DNA of 64,000 nt from UBA1672 sp964352665 (lineage in GTDB: Bacteria > Pseudomonadota > Alphaproteobacteria > Micavibrionales > Micavibrionaceae). Within the stretch, counting starts at the first letter, position 1. Each line of letters opens with the position of its first letter. Positions 42,539 through 52,634 of the stretch are shown here, one piece after another. The translations under genes were made by a program, and so were the position numbers. Below the pieces are notes generated by a model. The model was given only the letters and a program-made list of their open reading frames with translations, did not search any database and was not told the DNA's origin. The stretch is from NCBI GenBank assembly GCA_964352665.1, contig CAYGSJ010000003.1, positions 124,001 to 188,000 on the forward strand, written 5' to 3'.

Positions 42539-44482
42539 ATGTGCGGCATTACCGGCCTGTATACATATAGTCCGCGTCCAGATCGCGGTGCTTTGCACAG
42601 TATCATCAAAACCATGAATGATGCTTTGCGTTTGCGTGGTCCGGATAGTAGTGATGTCTGGCAAGACCCCGAATTACCTCTTGGCCTTGGTCACCGGCGT
42701 TTATCGATTATTGATTTATCGGAGGCGGGCAATCAACCTATGGAGTCGCATTCTGGCCGATATATGACCGTATATAATGGTGAGATTTATAACTTCAAAG
42801 AACTACGTGCCGATCTTGAGAACGAACATAACGTCGTCTTTCATGGGGAAAGCGACACAGAAGTAATGCTGGCAGGTGTTGAAGCCTGGGGATTTCAGGA
42901 AACGGTTTCCAAAATCAATGGCATGTTCGCCGTAGCTGTCTGGGACAGGCAGAAAAAGATGCTTCATCTTGCCCGCGATCGTTTGGGCAAAAAGCCACTT
43001 TATGTCGGCTGGGCGGGAAGTACACTTTTGTTTGCATCCGAGCTTAAAGCTTTTTGTGCACATCCTGATTTTCGTCGTGATGTTAGCCGCGCTTCTTTAA
43101 CGTCTTATATGCGTTTTGGTTATGTTCCGGCGCCTTTATGTATTTACGAGCAAGTCTGGCAAATGGCGCCGGGTTGTATGATGGCGATTGATTTCCAAAT
43201 GCTTTATGCCGGACAGGATATTAAGCCGCTGATGGAACACTACTGGAGTCACAAGGCAGCCCTTTTATCTGCAAAAAGAAGACCGATTACAGACGAGGCG
43301 GTGGCGTTAGAGCAATTTGAAGAGTTGCTAGCAAAATGCGTTCAGGAGCGCATGATTTCGGATGTGCCGTTGGGGGCGTTTTTATCAGGCGGGATAGATA
43401 GCTCGACTGTCGTGGCGTTGATGCAAAAAAACAGCAATAAACCTGTAAAAACATATTCTATTGGTTTTGATGAGGATGGGTATGACGAAGCAAAATTTGC
43501 AAAACAGATTGCAAACCATCTTGGTACCCAGCATCATGAACTTTATCTGAAATCAAAAGATGCGCTGGATATTATTCCGAATATGCCGGAGATTTATGAC
43601 GAGCCTTTTGCCGATATGTCGGCATTGCCGACCTATCTGGTTTCAAAATTTGCACGTGAAAATGTTACGGTGGCGTTGTCCGGTGATGGCGGTGATGAAA
43701 TGTTGGGTGGGTATAACCGTCATGTGACTGGTCCGAAAGCGTGGAAGATCGTCAATAATATTCCTCCTAATCTTCGCAGGCCTTTTTCAGAGCTTATCAA
43801 GGTTATTCCGACCTCGACATGGGATCGTATGCGGCCAGCCAACCCGCAATTCGGATCGCATATGCATAAGTTTTCGGAAATTCTGGGCAAACGTTTCGAA
43901 GGTGACGTGTATATGAGTTTTGTTAGTCAGTGGCAAGCGCCGAAACGTTTTGTTCAGGATGGAAAAGAAGAGATTATTCCATTGGTTGATCCGGAAACAC
44001 AGATTGAAGGTTTGGGTTTTACCGAAAGCATGATGTATTGGGATACACTTTCCTATTTGAGTGGTGATATTTTGACCAAAGTTGATCGCGCAAGTATGGC
44101 GGTGAGTTTAGAGGCACGTGCGCCATTGCTGGATTATCGCATTTTTGAATATGTATGGCGTTTGCCGCTAGAGATGAAAATACGGGACGGGCAAGGAAAA
44201 TGGTTGCTTCGTCAGGTTCTAAAGAAATATGTGCCCGATGAGATGTTCGAACGCCCTAAGCAGGGTTTTTCCGTACCGATTGATGAGTGGTTGCGCACGG
44301 ATTTAAAATTATGGGCAGAAGACTTACTGGATGAGCATGATCTTCGGGCGCAAGGACTTTTAAATTATATCGAGGTGCGTGAGCTCTGGAATCAACATCA
44401 AAAAGGCCGTGGCAATCATGCACAAAAATTATGGACTGTTCTGATGTTTCAGGCTTGGTATAAGCATTGGGTAACCGGATGA
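42539..44482 (+). CDS. asnB: Asparagine synthase-like glutamine amidotransferase
   Basis: This is a class II glutamine amidotransferase joined to an asparagine synthetase domain. Cys2 (MCGITGLY) is the nucleophile, and the ATP-pyrophosphatase loop is FLSGGIDSS. At 647 aa it is nearer to the polysaccharide-cluster AsnB-like enzymes than to the E. coli one (554 aa). Its overlap (ATGA) with a glycosyltransferase gene suggests an amidation step in surface-glycan synthesis, though an ordinary asparagine role cannot be excluded. Confidence 0.92.
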   Translation: MCGITGLYTYSPRPDRGALHSIIKTMNDALRLRGPDSSDVWQDPELPLGLGHRRLSIIDLSEAGNQPMESHSGRYMTVYNGEIYNFKELRADLENEHNVVFHGESDTEVMLAGVEAWGFQETVSKINGMFAVAVWDRQKKMLHLARDRLGKKPLYVGWAGSTLLFASELKAFCAHPDFRRDVSRASLTSYMRFGYVPAPLCIYEQVWQMAPGCMMAIDFQMLYAGQDIKPLMEHYWSHKAALLSAKRRPITDEAVALEQFEELLAKCVQERMISDVPLGAFLSGGIDSSTVVALMQKNSNKPVKTYSIGFDEDGYDEAKFAKQIANHLGTQHHELYLKSKDALDIIPNMPEIYDEPFADMSALPTYLVSKFARENVTVALSGDGGDEMLGGYNRHVTGPKAWKIVNNIPPNLRRPFSELIKVIPTSTWDRMRPANPQFGSHMHKFSEILGKRFEGDVYMSFVSQWQAPKRFVQDGKEEIIPLVDPETQIEGLGFTESMMYWDTLSYLSGDILTKVDRASMAVSLEARAPLLDYRIFEYVWRLPLEMKIRDGQGKWLLRQVLKKYVPDEMFERPKQGFSVPIDEWLRTDLKLWAEDLLDEHDLRAQGLLNYIEVRELWNQHQKGRGNHAQKLWTVLMFQAWYKHWVTG

Positions 44483-45594
44483 AAAAGATTGTTTATGTGT
44501 TTGATGCCGGAGATTGGGACAGCCGTATGGCTGTTGCCCAGAAAGCAAAAGCAGAAGGATTTGATATTACACTTGCTCTGATTTGTCGTGATCCGGACAT
44601 ATTAAAGCAGCGTAACACCGAGTTTAAAGTTATCCCAATTATCAAGGGCGGTCATAACATCGGTATTTTTTCGGCAATGAAAATGATGCGCGATGTTCAT
44701 ACTCTGGTTAAGCAGGAAAAGCCGGATATTATTCATGTTGTTACTTTGAAATACAGCTTTATTATCGGACTTGCGACGTTGCTGCATGGGAATCTAAAAA
44801 AAATCTATACGCTTGCGGGTCTTGGGTATTTATTTCGCAGTGATGATGCGAAGTCAAAATTGCTTCAGGCGTTATTAAGCCCGTTTTTGAAATTTGTTTT
44901 GCGCCGCAATGATACCTATCTCATTTTTCAAAATCCCGATGATACGGCATTAATGGTGAATGCGGGCTACGCCAAAAAAGAGCATTGTTATTTAATTAGA
45001 GGATCAGGTGTTTATCTTGACCATTTCAAACCACTGCCGTCTTCGACTGACCAGACGCCTATTGTGTTGATGCCGACGCGGCTTGTACATGAAAAAGGCA
45101 TCGGCGTCTTCATAGAGGCTGCGCGCATCCTGAAGCAGCAAGGGATGAATGCGGTGTTCCAGATTGCAGGTGGCGAAACCCGTCATAATCCGAAAGCTAT
45201 TTCCCGCACGAAAATGGAAGAGATGACAAAGTGCGGTACGGTAGAATGGCTTGGCCGTGTTGAAAATATGCCTGCGCTTTTATCTCAAGTCCATTTGGTT
45301 GTGTACCCTTCATATTACGGAGAAGGTATTCCACGTGTTTTGCTAGAGGCCTGTGCAGCGGGACGTGCCATTGTTACAACGGATCATCCCGGATGCCGCG
45401 AGGCTGTGCGGCATGAGCATAATGGGTTACTTGTCCCGATTAAGAATCCGCAAGCTACAGCAGATGCAATCCGGCGTGTATTGCAAGATTCGGATATGCG
45501 GTCGGGTATGGAGAAGGAAAGCAGGAAGCACGCCGAAAATCACTTTGATATTCATTCTATTGCCAGCCAAACAGTAACAATTTATCAAAAATAA
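44479..45594 (+). CDS. GT4-family glycosyltransferase
   Basis: A retaining GT-B fold transferase, probably using a UDP-sugar to build a surface or cell-envelope glycan. The N-terminal half has LKYSFIIGLATLLHG and the C-terminal half the GT4 pattern PSYYGEGIPRVLLEACAAGR followed by GLLVP. The ATG at 44479 overlaps the asnB stop, so 371 aa is the natural length; the frame is open 12 nt further upstream. The acceptor is unknown. Confidence 0.92.
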   Translation: MKKIVYVFDAGDWDSRMAVAQKAKAEGFDITLALICRDPDILKQRNTEFKVIPIIKGGHNIGIFSAMKMMRDVHTLVKQEKPDIIHVVTLKYSFIIGLATLLHGNLKKIYTLAGLGYLFRSDDAKSKLLQALLSPFLKFVLRRNDTYLIFQNPDDTALMVNAGYAKKEHCYLIRGSGVYLDHFKPLPSSTDQTPIVLMPTRLVHEKGIGVFIEAARILKQQGMNAVFQIAGGETRHNPKAISRTKMEEMTKCGTVEWLGRVENMPALLSQVHLVVYPSYYGEGIPRVLLEACAAGRAIVTTDHPGCREAVRHEHNGLLVPIKNPQATADAIRRVLQDSDMRSGMEKESRKHAENHFDIHSIASQTVTIYQK

Positions 45595-45660
45595 CGAATT
45601 TTATTCCAATATTCTGGCGATCTTAGTATAGTGACGACCATCATCATAAGGAGATATGTT

Positions 45661-46245
45661 TTGGCAAGCACTAGTGACGGTCATTATTTGGCAGGTAAAT
45701 TGCTCATTGCGATGCCGCAGATGAGTGACCCAAGATTTAAACGTGCTGTGATACTAATGTGTGCGCATGATGAAGAGGGTGCTATGGGCCTTGTGATTAA
45801 TCATTCCATGCAGGGCGTAGAGTTCACAGATCTTGTGAAGCAATTAAAAATACAGTCTGATATCAAATTACGTTTTGATGATTTGGATCTGCCGGTTATG
45901 TATGGCGGGCCGGTTGAATCTGCACGGGGGTTTTTATTACACTCCAGAGATTTTGTTCGTGACGACACAATGCCTGTCGGCGTTCGGTTCGGTGTAACCG
46001 GAACAGTAGATGCGTTGAAGGATGTTGCCTTTGGAAAAGGGCCGAAGGATTTGTTGTTTATTCTTGGTTATGCCGGATGGGATGCCGGACAGCTTGAAGA
46101 TGAAATTCAGCAAAGTGCGTGGCTTGTCGTTGATCCTGATCCGGAAATTGTTTTTAGTGATGACCCTGAGGAAAAATGGACCAGAGCTATTGGTAAGCTT
46201 GGTGTTGACCCTATGAAGCTCTCTGCATTTGCGGGGAATGCTTAA
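45661..46245 (+). CDS. AlgH/YqgE (UPF0301) family protein
   Basis: A 194 aa conserved protein of uncertain biochemistry, linked by name to alginate regulation. It has YLAGKLLIAMPQMSDPRFKR, then GAMGLVIN, PVMYGGPV and a DLLFILGYAGWDAGQLEDEI segment, all hallmarks. The start is TTG at 45661, 7 nt after AAGGAG; the GTG at 45631 would add ten residues and ignores that site. It ends overlapping the convergent M16 gene by 4 nt. Confidence 0.93.
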   Translation: MASTSDGHYLAGKLLIAMPQMSDPRFKRAVILMCAHDEEGAMGLVINHSMQGVEFTDLVKQLKIQSDIKLRFDDLDLPVMYGGPVESARGFLLHSRDFVRDDTMPVGVRFGVTGTVDALKDVAFGKGPKDLLFILGYAGWDAGQLEDEIQQSAWLVVDPDPEIVFSDDPEEKWTRAIGKLGVDPMKLSAFAGNA

Positions 46246-47504
46246 GCGGCCAGTCGCTCTTTCGTTTTTTCAAAACCTTCCAGTTGGCCGAGCGGGCCAA
46301 GTGCCGCCAGTGTTGGTGCGGACGAGAATATCTTGGTCGCAAGCGATTCCAGTGATTTCTTATCAACGCTATCGATGCGCTCGATAACAGTTTCGGGTGA
46401 ACGGATTTCACCGCGTAACAGCATCGCCTTTGCATTTTGATCGGCGCGGCTCATCATGGATTCGCGGGCCATAAGTATAGAGGCACGCAGTTGTGATTTT
46501 GCACGATCCAGCTCTTCATCGGTTATTGTGCTGCCAACCTTCATGATTTCATCACACACAACAGGTAAAAGCTCGGGCAGACTGTCCGGCCCGGTCCCTG
46601 CGTAAATTGCGAATTGGCCACTATCACTGTAACCGGAATGGAAGCTATAGATAGAATAAACAAGCCCGCGTTTTTCACGAATTTCCTGAAATAGCCTTGA
46701 AGACATACCGCCACCAAGCAAGGTAGAAAGAATTTGCGCGGTATAATACTGATCATCCAGACGCGACAAGCCGTCAAAACCAAGCACTATATGGCTTTGT
46801 TCCAGATCACGAAGTTCGCGATGCTCTCCGCCTGTGTAGTGTGCCGGGGCTTTTTTGTGGTTTTTATTTTCGGGTAGTGCGCTGAATTTTTCTTCTACTT
46901 CCTTTACGAAGAGATCGTGGTCAATATTACCGCTGGCCACCACAATCATACGGTTGGGGGTATAGAAATTATCGACATAAGCCATCAGGTCATCGCGCTT
47001 CATGCTGCTGATGATCTGGCTTTTCCCTAGAATGGGTGCCCCTATGGCTTGCCCCGGATAGGCGGTTTCATAGTAATTATCATAGATAATATCATCCGGC
47101 GTATCAAAACACATGCCGATTTCCTGAAGGATAACACCGCGTTCGCGCTCTACTTCGTCATCTGGCATCGTAGAATTTTGTACCATATCCGCCAAAACAT
47201 CGGTGGCAAGAGAGAGGTCTTCTTTTAGCAAATGTATATGGTAACTGGTGATTTCACGGCTTGTATAGGCATTCATATGTCCGCCGACATTCTCGATTAC
47301 TTCTACGATTTCTGCGGCGTTACGGTTCTTTGTGCCTTTGAACAGCATATGTTCAACCATATGCGCCACACCGTTGACCCTTAAGTCCTCGAAACGCGTC
47401 CCTACGCCCACCCATACGCCGACAGCGACACTTTCCACTGAGGGGACGTAATCTGTCACAATACGTAGGCCGCTGGGGAGTTCTGTAATACGTGGTTTCG
47501 TCAT
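46242..47504 (-). CDS. M16 zinc peptidase (PqqL/processing-protease-like)
   Basis: A 420 aa single-unit M16 peptidase of the mitochondrial processing peptidase type. The inverted zinc motif HMVEH (about residues 52-56) and the downstream glutamate in the AEIVEVIENVGGH region are present. The C-terminal M16_C region includes SRLFQEIREKRGLVYSIYSF. The start at 47504 follows AAGG; an upstream ATG-less extension to 47543 is open. Alphaproteobacteria usually carry this gene next to threonine synthase or close to it, as here. Confidence 0.93.
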   Translation of the reverse strand: MTKPRITELPSGLRIVTDYVPSVESVAVGVWVGVGTRFEDLRVNGVAHMVEHMLFKGTKNRNAAEIVEVIENVGGHMNAYTSREITSYHIHLLKEDLSLATDVLADMVQNSTMPDDEVERERGVILQEIGMCFDTPDDIIYDNYYETAYPGQAIGAPILGKSQIISSMKRDDLMAYVDNFYTPNRMIVVASGNIDHDLFVKEVEEKFSALPENKNHKKAPAHYTGGEHRELRDLEQSHIVLGFDGLSRLDDQYYTAQILSTLLGGGMSSRLFQEIREKRGLVYSIYSFHSGYSDSGQFAIYAGTGPDSLPELLPVVCDEIMKVGSTITDEELDRAKSQLRASILMARESMMSRADQNAKAMLLRGEIRSPETVIERIDSVDKKSLESLATKIFSSAPTLAALGPLGQLEGFEKTKERLAA

Positions 47505-47625
47505 AAAGCCTTGTATAACGGCTATTTTCAGGAGTTGCAACACTCTTTACTAAAGTTTGCGTGAATTGGTAAAATAATGGTAAGTTACTGGCCAATTAGA
47601 TAATAAAATAAGTATAGGGTTGATT

Positions 47626-48807
47626 ATGGGTTATGAAATTCACTCCAGACAAGAGATGTCGCCGCGTGGTTCTGCACGCGTTATGTTCCAGTCACTGGCA
47701 GCAGCAGGGAAAAATTCTGTTGCTGATCCACGCAATGGTTTTGATGAAAAGGCCACATATGACGAAACGCGGGGCTGGCATGAAAATCCCGATGGTGTTT
47801 CGTTTATCGGGTCTATGGGCCGCCGAGAGGGTGATCCAAGATTTTCTGATACGGCTTTGAAATCAGAAGGTATTAAGCCTGCCGGTGCCATGGATGCTTA
47901 TATGATTGATGTTGATGGGACGGCCTTTACAATTGAGGGCGATACGCCCTTATCTGTTTATGCTGGTGTTGAATTTGATCCTGCGCTTCAGGCTGTTATT
48001 TCTTTTGATAATCATGTAGAGGCAGAACGTGCCATTAATGAACTTACAGGCGGTCAACCGGCTTGGGTGAGGATGTATGTACCTCAGAGCTCCAAGGCCA
48101 CAGTTAAAAATAGAAGCGTTCCGGGCTTTGAGCAAACAATCCCCCTAAAAGAACTTGGTGCTGCGCAAACCGTTTTCGGTGAAGTGGAGGCAGTAGAGGT
48201 TACTTTTGAGGGGTATTATTTACCAAGAGGGGCCGCCGATCAGGCAGACGGCATTTATTATGGTCTACAAGAAGACAGCCCTGGCTTTCTTCATGTTCAT
48301 GATTTGCCCTCGGATATTGATAGAGCTGACAGCCTTACAGACCATAATGATGAGATACGTAGTATCAATGGAACAAGAAGAGGCGAGGAGCCACTTCTTT
48401 CCATAGGCGGGCACGCACTTGCGATTACCGAAGCGCAAAATGTTGTTATTGAAATTATGCCGATCGATGGCGCTTTTGTAAAAACTGGCATGAACAGGCA
48501 CGGAAGAACCATTATGCGCCCATTGGTTGGAGATCGTGATCTGGACGCAGAAAAGGCATTTAGAGCCGCGACACTTGGTGGTGTTATGGCTTCTGGTTTT
48601 GATCTTACAACCGAGCAACTTGACATGATTACCGATCAATATATTCTGGATCGTGATAGAGCGTTGCAAATGGCGGCAGGTAAGGTTGTTTCTGGTATTT
48701 CGCCGGAGGTAAGAGCGGCATTGGCAGATCGTGTAGAACTTATGGAGCCACGTGCGTTAAGGCCGGAGCACCTGCAATGGTTCGGTCTGGATGCCCCCGA
48801 AGTTTAA
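47626..48807 (+). CDS. Unknown cytoplasmic protein
   Basis: I do not recognise this 393 aa protein (ATG at 47626; a TTG at 47620 is also open). It is soluble, without signal peptide or membrane helix. A PDxDG-type stretch (MIDVDGTAFTIEGD) and a LTTEQLDMITDQYILDRDRA helix can be seen. It stands between the M16 peptidase and thrC and overlaps the convergent thrC end by 4 nt. No function is proposed. Confidence 0.75.
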   Translation: MGYEIHSRQEMSPRGSARVMFQSLAAAGKNSVADPRNGFDEKATYDETRGWHENPDGVSFIGSMGRREGDPRFSDTALKSEGIKPAGAMDAYMIDVDGTAFTIEGDTPLSVYAGVEFDPALQAVISFDNHVEAERAINELTGGQPAWVRMYVPQSSKATVKNRSVPGFEQTIPLKELGAAQTVFGEVEAVEVTFEGYYLPRGAADQADGIYYGLQEDSPGFLHVHDLPSDIDRADSLTDHNDEIRSINGTRRGEEPLLSIGGHALAITEAQNVVIEIMPIDGAFVKTGMNRHGRTIMRPLVGDRDLDAEKAFRAATLGGVMASGFDLTTEQLDMITDQYILDRDRALQMAAGKVVSGISPEVRAALADRVELMEPRALRPEHLQWFGLDAPEV

Positions 48808-50210
48808 TTCTTTGAACTCTGCCGGATAAAGGTCTGGATTTCGTTCAGGTCGTTTCCGCATTCCGTTATAATTTCCTCACGATCAAACAGATCGGAAAGA
48901 TGCGGTGGTAAATCGGGGCGAATACCGATGGCTTTTTCTACTGCATCGGGGAATTTTGCAGGGTGGGCAGTGGCTAGTAAAACAACGGTGCCTTCTGTTT
49001 TTCCCGATAACGCTTTTGCACCAACCATGCCGACGGCAGTGTGAGGGTCTAGAATATATGTGGTCTGCTCATAACATTCCCTGATGGCCTCTAGTGTTTG
49101 CTCATCATCCGCGCGTGAGAAGGCGAATTCCTCGCAAGAACTTTGATGCTGTTTATCGCTGAGGGTGATGTCGCCGTTTTGCACGAATTCTGCCATCAAA
49201 ACAGCCAGCCGATCAGCATCACGTCCCAAAAGATCATATAGATATCTTTCGAAGTTGCTGGAAATCTGGATATCCATTGACGGGCTGAGTGTGGCGTAGG
49301 ATTCGCCAATTTTCATCTCGCCGGTTTCAAAAAAACGGGTCAGAATATCGTTTTTATTGGACGAAATCATGAGTGTTTCAATTGGAAGGCCCATATGGCG
49401 TGCATAATAGGCAGCCAGAACATTCCCGAAATTACCAGTGGGTACCACGAAGGATATTTTTTCTTCCGGCACGCCAAGTTGTACGGCCGTGACAAAATAG
49501 TAGACAATTTGTGCCATGATGCGGGCCCAGTTGATAGAATTTACCGCTGACAGATTCATTTCTTCTCTGAATTTTTTATCGTTAAACATGGCCTTAACCA
49601 TGTTCTGGCAATCGTCGAACGACCCGTCTACCGCAATATTGTGTACATTCGGGGCAACAACAGTCGTCATTTGTTTGCGCTGAACGTCAGAAACCCGCCC
49701 CTTAGGATGTAAAATAAAGATATTCACGTGACTGGAATGACGGCACCCTTCAATCGCGGCAGAGCCAGTATCACCGGATGTAGCGCCGACAATCGTAACA
49801 TTTTCTCCGCGCTTTGTTAAAACATGGTCAAATAATCGGCCTAAAAGCTGGAGCGCGACATCCTTGAACGCAATAGTCGGGCCGTGAAATTGTTCCATCA
49901 CATGAATATTGCCGTTCCCGTAGGCGCCGAGATGGACAAGCGGGGTAATCTCTTTGTTTTTAAAGACAGTGTCAGAGTAGGTTTCGGTCAGAATGGCCCT
50001 GAAATCGCCTAAAGAAATCGATTCTTCAACGAAAGGAAACATAATGATTTCCGCGATTTCTATGTAATTTTTGCCCTTGAGCGAGCTGATATCAATTTGT
50101 GGAAGGGTTTGAGGTACGTATAACCCGCCATCCGGCGCTAAACCGCTCAACAGCACGTCTTCAAAACTTTGGGGCTTTCCGCCCCCGCGTGTTGAAATAT
50201 AGCGTATCAT
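48804..50210 (-). CDS. thrC: Threonine synthase
   Basis: ThrC converts O-phosphohomoserine to threonine with PLP. From the ATG at 50210 the protein is 468 aa and begins MIRYISTRGGGKPQSFEDVL, the usual start. The PLP lysine lies in FHGPTIAFKDVALQLLG and the phosphate-binding loop in GATSGDTGSAAIEG. The length fits the class II (fungal/E. coli-like) enzyme. The frame opens to 50255 without meaning. Confidence 0.96.
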   Translation of the reverse strand: MIRYISTRGGGKPQSFEDVLLSGLAPDGGLYVPQTLPQIDISSLKGKNYIEIAEIIMFPFVEESISLGDFRAILTETYSDTVFKNKEITPLVHLGAYGNGNIHVMEQFHGPTIAFKDVALQLLGRLFDHVLTKRGENVTIVGATSGDTGSAAIEGCRHSSHVNIFILHPKGRVSDVQRKQMTTVVAPNVHNIAVDGSFDDCQNMVKAMFNDKKFREEMNLSAVNSINWARIMAQIVYYFVTAVQLGVPEEKISFVVPTGNFGNVLAAYYARHMGLPIETLMISSNKNDILTRFFETGEMKIGESYATLSPSMDIQISSNFERYLYDLLGRDADRLAVLMAEFVQNGDITLSDKQHQSSCEEFAFSRADDEQTLEAIRECYEQTTYILDPHTAVGMVGAKALSGKTEGTVVLLATAHPAKFPDAVEKAIGIRPDLPPHLSDLFDREEIITECGNDLNEIQTFIRQSSKN

Positions 50211-50360
50211 TAGAAATCCCGTAGATTTACCTATAAAGCTCTTATTTTGTAACAAAAATGGATTGAATGCAAAATGTGTTCTTAAGCTCTTAATTGTTTT
50301 TAAAGCATTAATATGTTAAAATCCATGTCAAAAGAGCATTGTATTGATGGGTGAATAAAA

Positions 50361-51608
50361 ATGGTCTCAGATGGGGATCAGGGGTCTGATCAACAAAGCG
50401 TTAACCAAGCATATCGCTGTGCAATCATGGCAACGATAGAGCTCGACGGTACTCCTAAAATAGATGGATTTAAAAGACCTGATGGATCTTGTCCTGTGAC
50501 CGCTGTTCAGGACCCCAATGGCATGCATAAGCTTAGAATTGAGATGCCTGACGGTACAACAGAATATTGGCGTCAGATTGCAGAGACAAGAACGACTACA
50601 GAATTTCGTGCCAGTGCTTTTGAACGGTTCAACAATGATGAACAGCAGTCGCTTTATGTTGAAGAGGGTGGCCCAGAGACATGTGTGGTTTTTCCAGGGA
50701 GTCAAAAAATAGGTGCCGATCGTGAGACTGCCCTTAAAATTGTTAAAGGTGGCGACATGTCTTGGCGTTTTGAAGAGGCGCAAGAATTTATGGGATCTGT
50801 TGCGAGATATGTCGAACGACGCGCAGAGCAAAGTGAGGGAACCGATCTATATGGTGAACATGGCCATGGATACGGAAGTGTTATGCTGGGGTCCCATTCT
50901 ATGGGTGTATACGGTCTTGTTCCTGCTATTCAGACGACACAGGATTTACTAAGCATTGAACCAGAGGCGGTTGCTGTGGCGCCTTTAGGTGGCACACAAG
51001 CTGCGAGAATGTTTGCTGAATATTCCGGTATAGAACCGGATCAAAATGCTGTGGATGCCCTGACAAGTAATGTGGCTAGTTTTCGACCAAATCTATGGAC
51101 TATTTTTTCAGAGCTTCAAACAGGACCTGAAACCGGCGGTAACGATATGATTGGCGAAGGCTTTAGCTATACCCCCGATGTTCAAAAAATCCCCCTTATT
51201 GGTGGCCCGCAGGATAGTTTTCTTGGTTCTGAATTTAAAGTTCTAAACGTCATGTCCCATGAAACGTCTGCTTTCGTGAATGGTATATGTGCAAGAGGAG
51301 CAGAGTCGGTAGAACCTCGTGCAATATTTGATGCTGGTCATGAGTCTTTGGACTGGGATTATGAGGGATCTATTGCGAATACAGAACGCTTTAACGCAGA
51401 GGTTGGTGGATTAGTTGATCTTAAGAATACTTTCAACTCTGAAGCAAAACCAATTACACAAGATATGTTTGTCATGGTTAACCCTGACGAACCCGGATTT
51501 AAGTGGGCTGACGAGCAAATGCCTGAGACTGGCGACGCTCCTGATCCTGCAGTCGTGGCATCGGTAGAGGCACCGAAATCATTTTTTGGTTCTATTATGG
51601 GACGCTAA
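50361..51608 (+). CDS. Alpha/beta-hydrolase-like protein of unknown function
   Basis: A 415 aa soluble protein. The segment VMLGSHSMGVYG carries a nucleophile-elbow-like SHSMG after a beta strand, and VVFPGSQKI resembles an oxyanion-strand region, so an alpha/beta-hydrolase (lipase/thioesterase-like) fold is likely. A late HE or HES (FDAGHESLDWDYEG) could supply the histidine. There is no signal peptide. It is not a known family to me. It lies alone between thrC (divergent) and pdxT (convergent). Confidence 0.72.
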   Translation: MVSDGDQGSDQQSVNQAYRCAIMATIELDGTPKIDGFKRPDGSCPVTAVQDPNGMHKLRIEMPDGTTEYWRQIAETRTTTEFRASAFERFNNDEQQSLYVEEGGPETCVVFPGSQKIGADRETALKIVKGGDMSWRFEEAQEFMGSVARYVERRAEQSEGTDLYGEHGHGYGSVMLGSHSMGVYGLVPAIQTTQDLLSIEPEAVAVAPLGGTQAARMFAEYSGIEPDQNAVDALTSNVASFRPNLWTIFSELQTGPETGGNDMIGEGFSYTPDVQKIPLIGGPQDSFLGSEFKVLNVMSHETSAFVNGICARGAESVEPRAIFDAGHESLDWDYEGSIANTERFNAEVGGLVDLKNTFNSEAKPITQDMFVMVNPDEPGFKWADEQMPETGDAPDPAVVASVEAPKSFFGSIMGR

Positions 51609-51612
51609 AAAT

Positions 51613-52170
51613 CTATACCATATCAATAAAATATTTATGCATAGGCGAAGGAAAATCCAGTGTTAGTTCCGGGTGAAAGGTGCTTGCGATTTTATTGCCT
51701 TTTTGTACCCATACTGGTGTGCTGTCATGCTCGGCAAGGGTTTCAACATCATTCGCAATTTTTGTAATAATAGGGGCGCGAATGAAAGAAACATTATATC
51801 CGTTTATTGTGGCATGGTGACTGTCGAGTTGTCTGCCATAACCGTTTCGTTGTACAGAAATTGGCAAGATGCCGAATGATTTTTGCTCGGGATCTGTCAC
51901 AATATCTGCCAGTAAAATAGTGCCTGCACAGATACCCCAGACCGGTTTTTTCTGAAAATTATCATTCAACACGTCCCAAAGACCAAAACGATCGATCAGT
52001 TTCAGCATGGTTGTGCTTTCGCCGCCAGGCAAGATCAGCGCATCAACCTCATCAAAATGTTTTGCAGTTTTGACAGCGCAGAAGTTAGCACCACAGGCCT
52101 CAATGTGTAGCTTATGAGGTTCGACAGCACCCTGAAGCGCCAGCACACCAATATTTTTTTTCGAGGCCAT
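51613..52170 (-). CDS. pdxT: PdxT, glutaminase subunit of PLP synthase
   Basis: PdxT releases ammonia from glutamine for PdxS in the DXP-independent vitamin B6 pathway. The 185 aa protein has GVLALQGAVEPHKL, LPGGESTTMLKL, the nucleophile CAG in WGICAGTILL and the His-Glu pair in STFHPEL. It is downstream of pdxS with a small transporter gene between them. Confidence 0.95.
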   Translation of the reverse strand: MASKKNIGVLALQGAVEPHKLHIEACGANFCAVKTAKHFDEVDALILPGGESTTMLKLIDRFGLWDVLNDNFQKKPVWGICAGTILLADIVTDPEQKSFGILPISVQRNGYGRQLDSHHATINGYNVSFIRAPIITKIANDVETLAEHDSTPVWVQKGNKIASTFHPELTLDFPSPMHKYFIDMV

Positions 52171-52175
52171 AATTT

Positions 52176-52613
52176 TTAAGTTACCAGAAAATAGATTGAT
52201 AGAATGCCCAGCAAAATACCGAGAACTTTCTTATAATCAAGATATTCATTGAATGCAAAATATCCCAGAATAACGGTAATCACGAGACCGCCAATTAAAA
52301 GCACGGCGTTGGTAACGGATAATCCGCCATATTTTACGGCAACAAAGAACCCGAGATTCATAACCGTCAATCCAAGGCCACCGGCCAATGCATAGAGGTA
52401 ACCTTTGGCATCTATGTTTAAGTTGGTTTGTGGGTTCAGGTATTTGTAGCCCGCCAGCACAAGAATGTGGCATAGCAAAGCCATCATTGCCAAACATGCG
52501 GTAAATACAAAAACATTAATCTGTGCGGAAGCAAGTTTGATAGCGACATCATATCCGACCATCCCAAGGATAGCCGCACCAGTAAAAAACAGCCAAACGA
52601 TACGTATATCCAT
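52176..52613 (-). CDS. Small EamA/SMR-like four-helix membrane protein
   Basis: A 145 aa protein of four predicted membrane helices, resembling a single EamA (half DMT) unit, ending YFAFNEYLDYKKVLGILLGI, typical of that fold. Small multidrug-resistance and DMT half units usually work as dimers. It sits inside pdxS-pdxT, 5 nt from pdxT, so moving a B6 compound or a related metabolite is a reasonable but unproven idea. Confidence 0.82.
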   Translation of the reverse strand: MDIRIVWLFFTGAAILGMVGYDVAIKLASAQINVFVFTACLAMMALLCHILVLAGYKYLNPQTNLNIDAKGYLYALAGGLGLTVMNLGFFVAVKYGGLSVTNAVLLIGGLVITVILGYFAFNEYLDYKKVLGILLGILSIYFLVT

Positions 52614-52634
52614 GTGAAGTCTCTGGTTTTAAAA

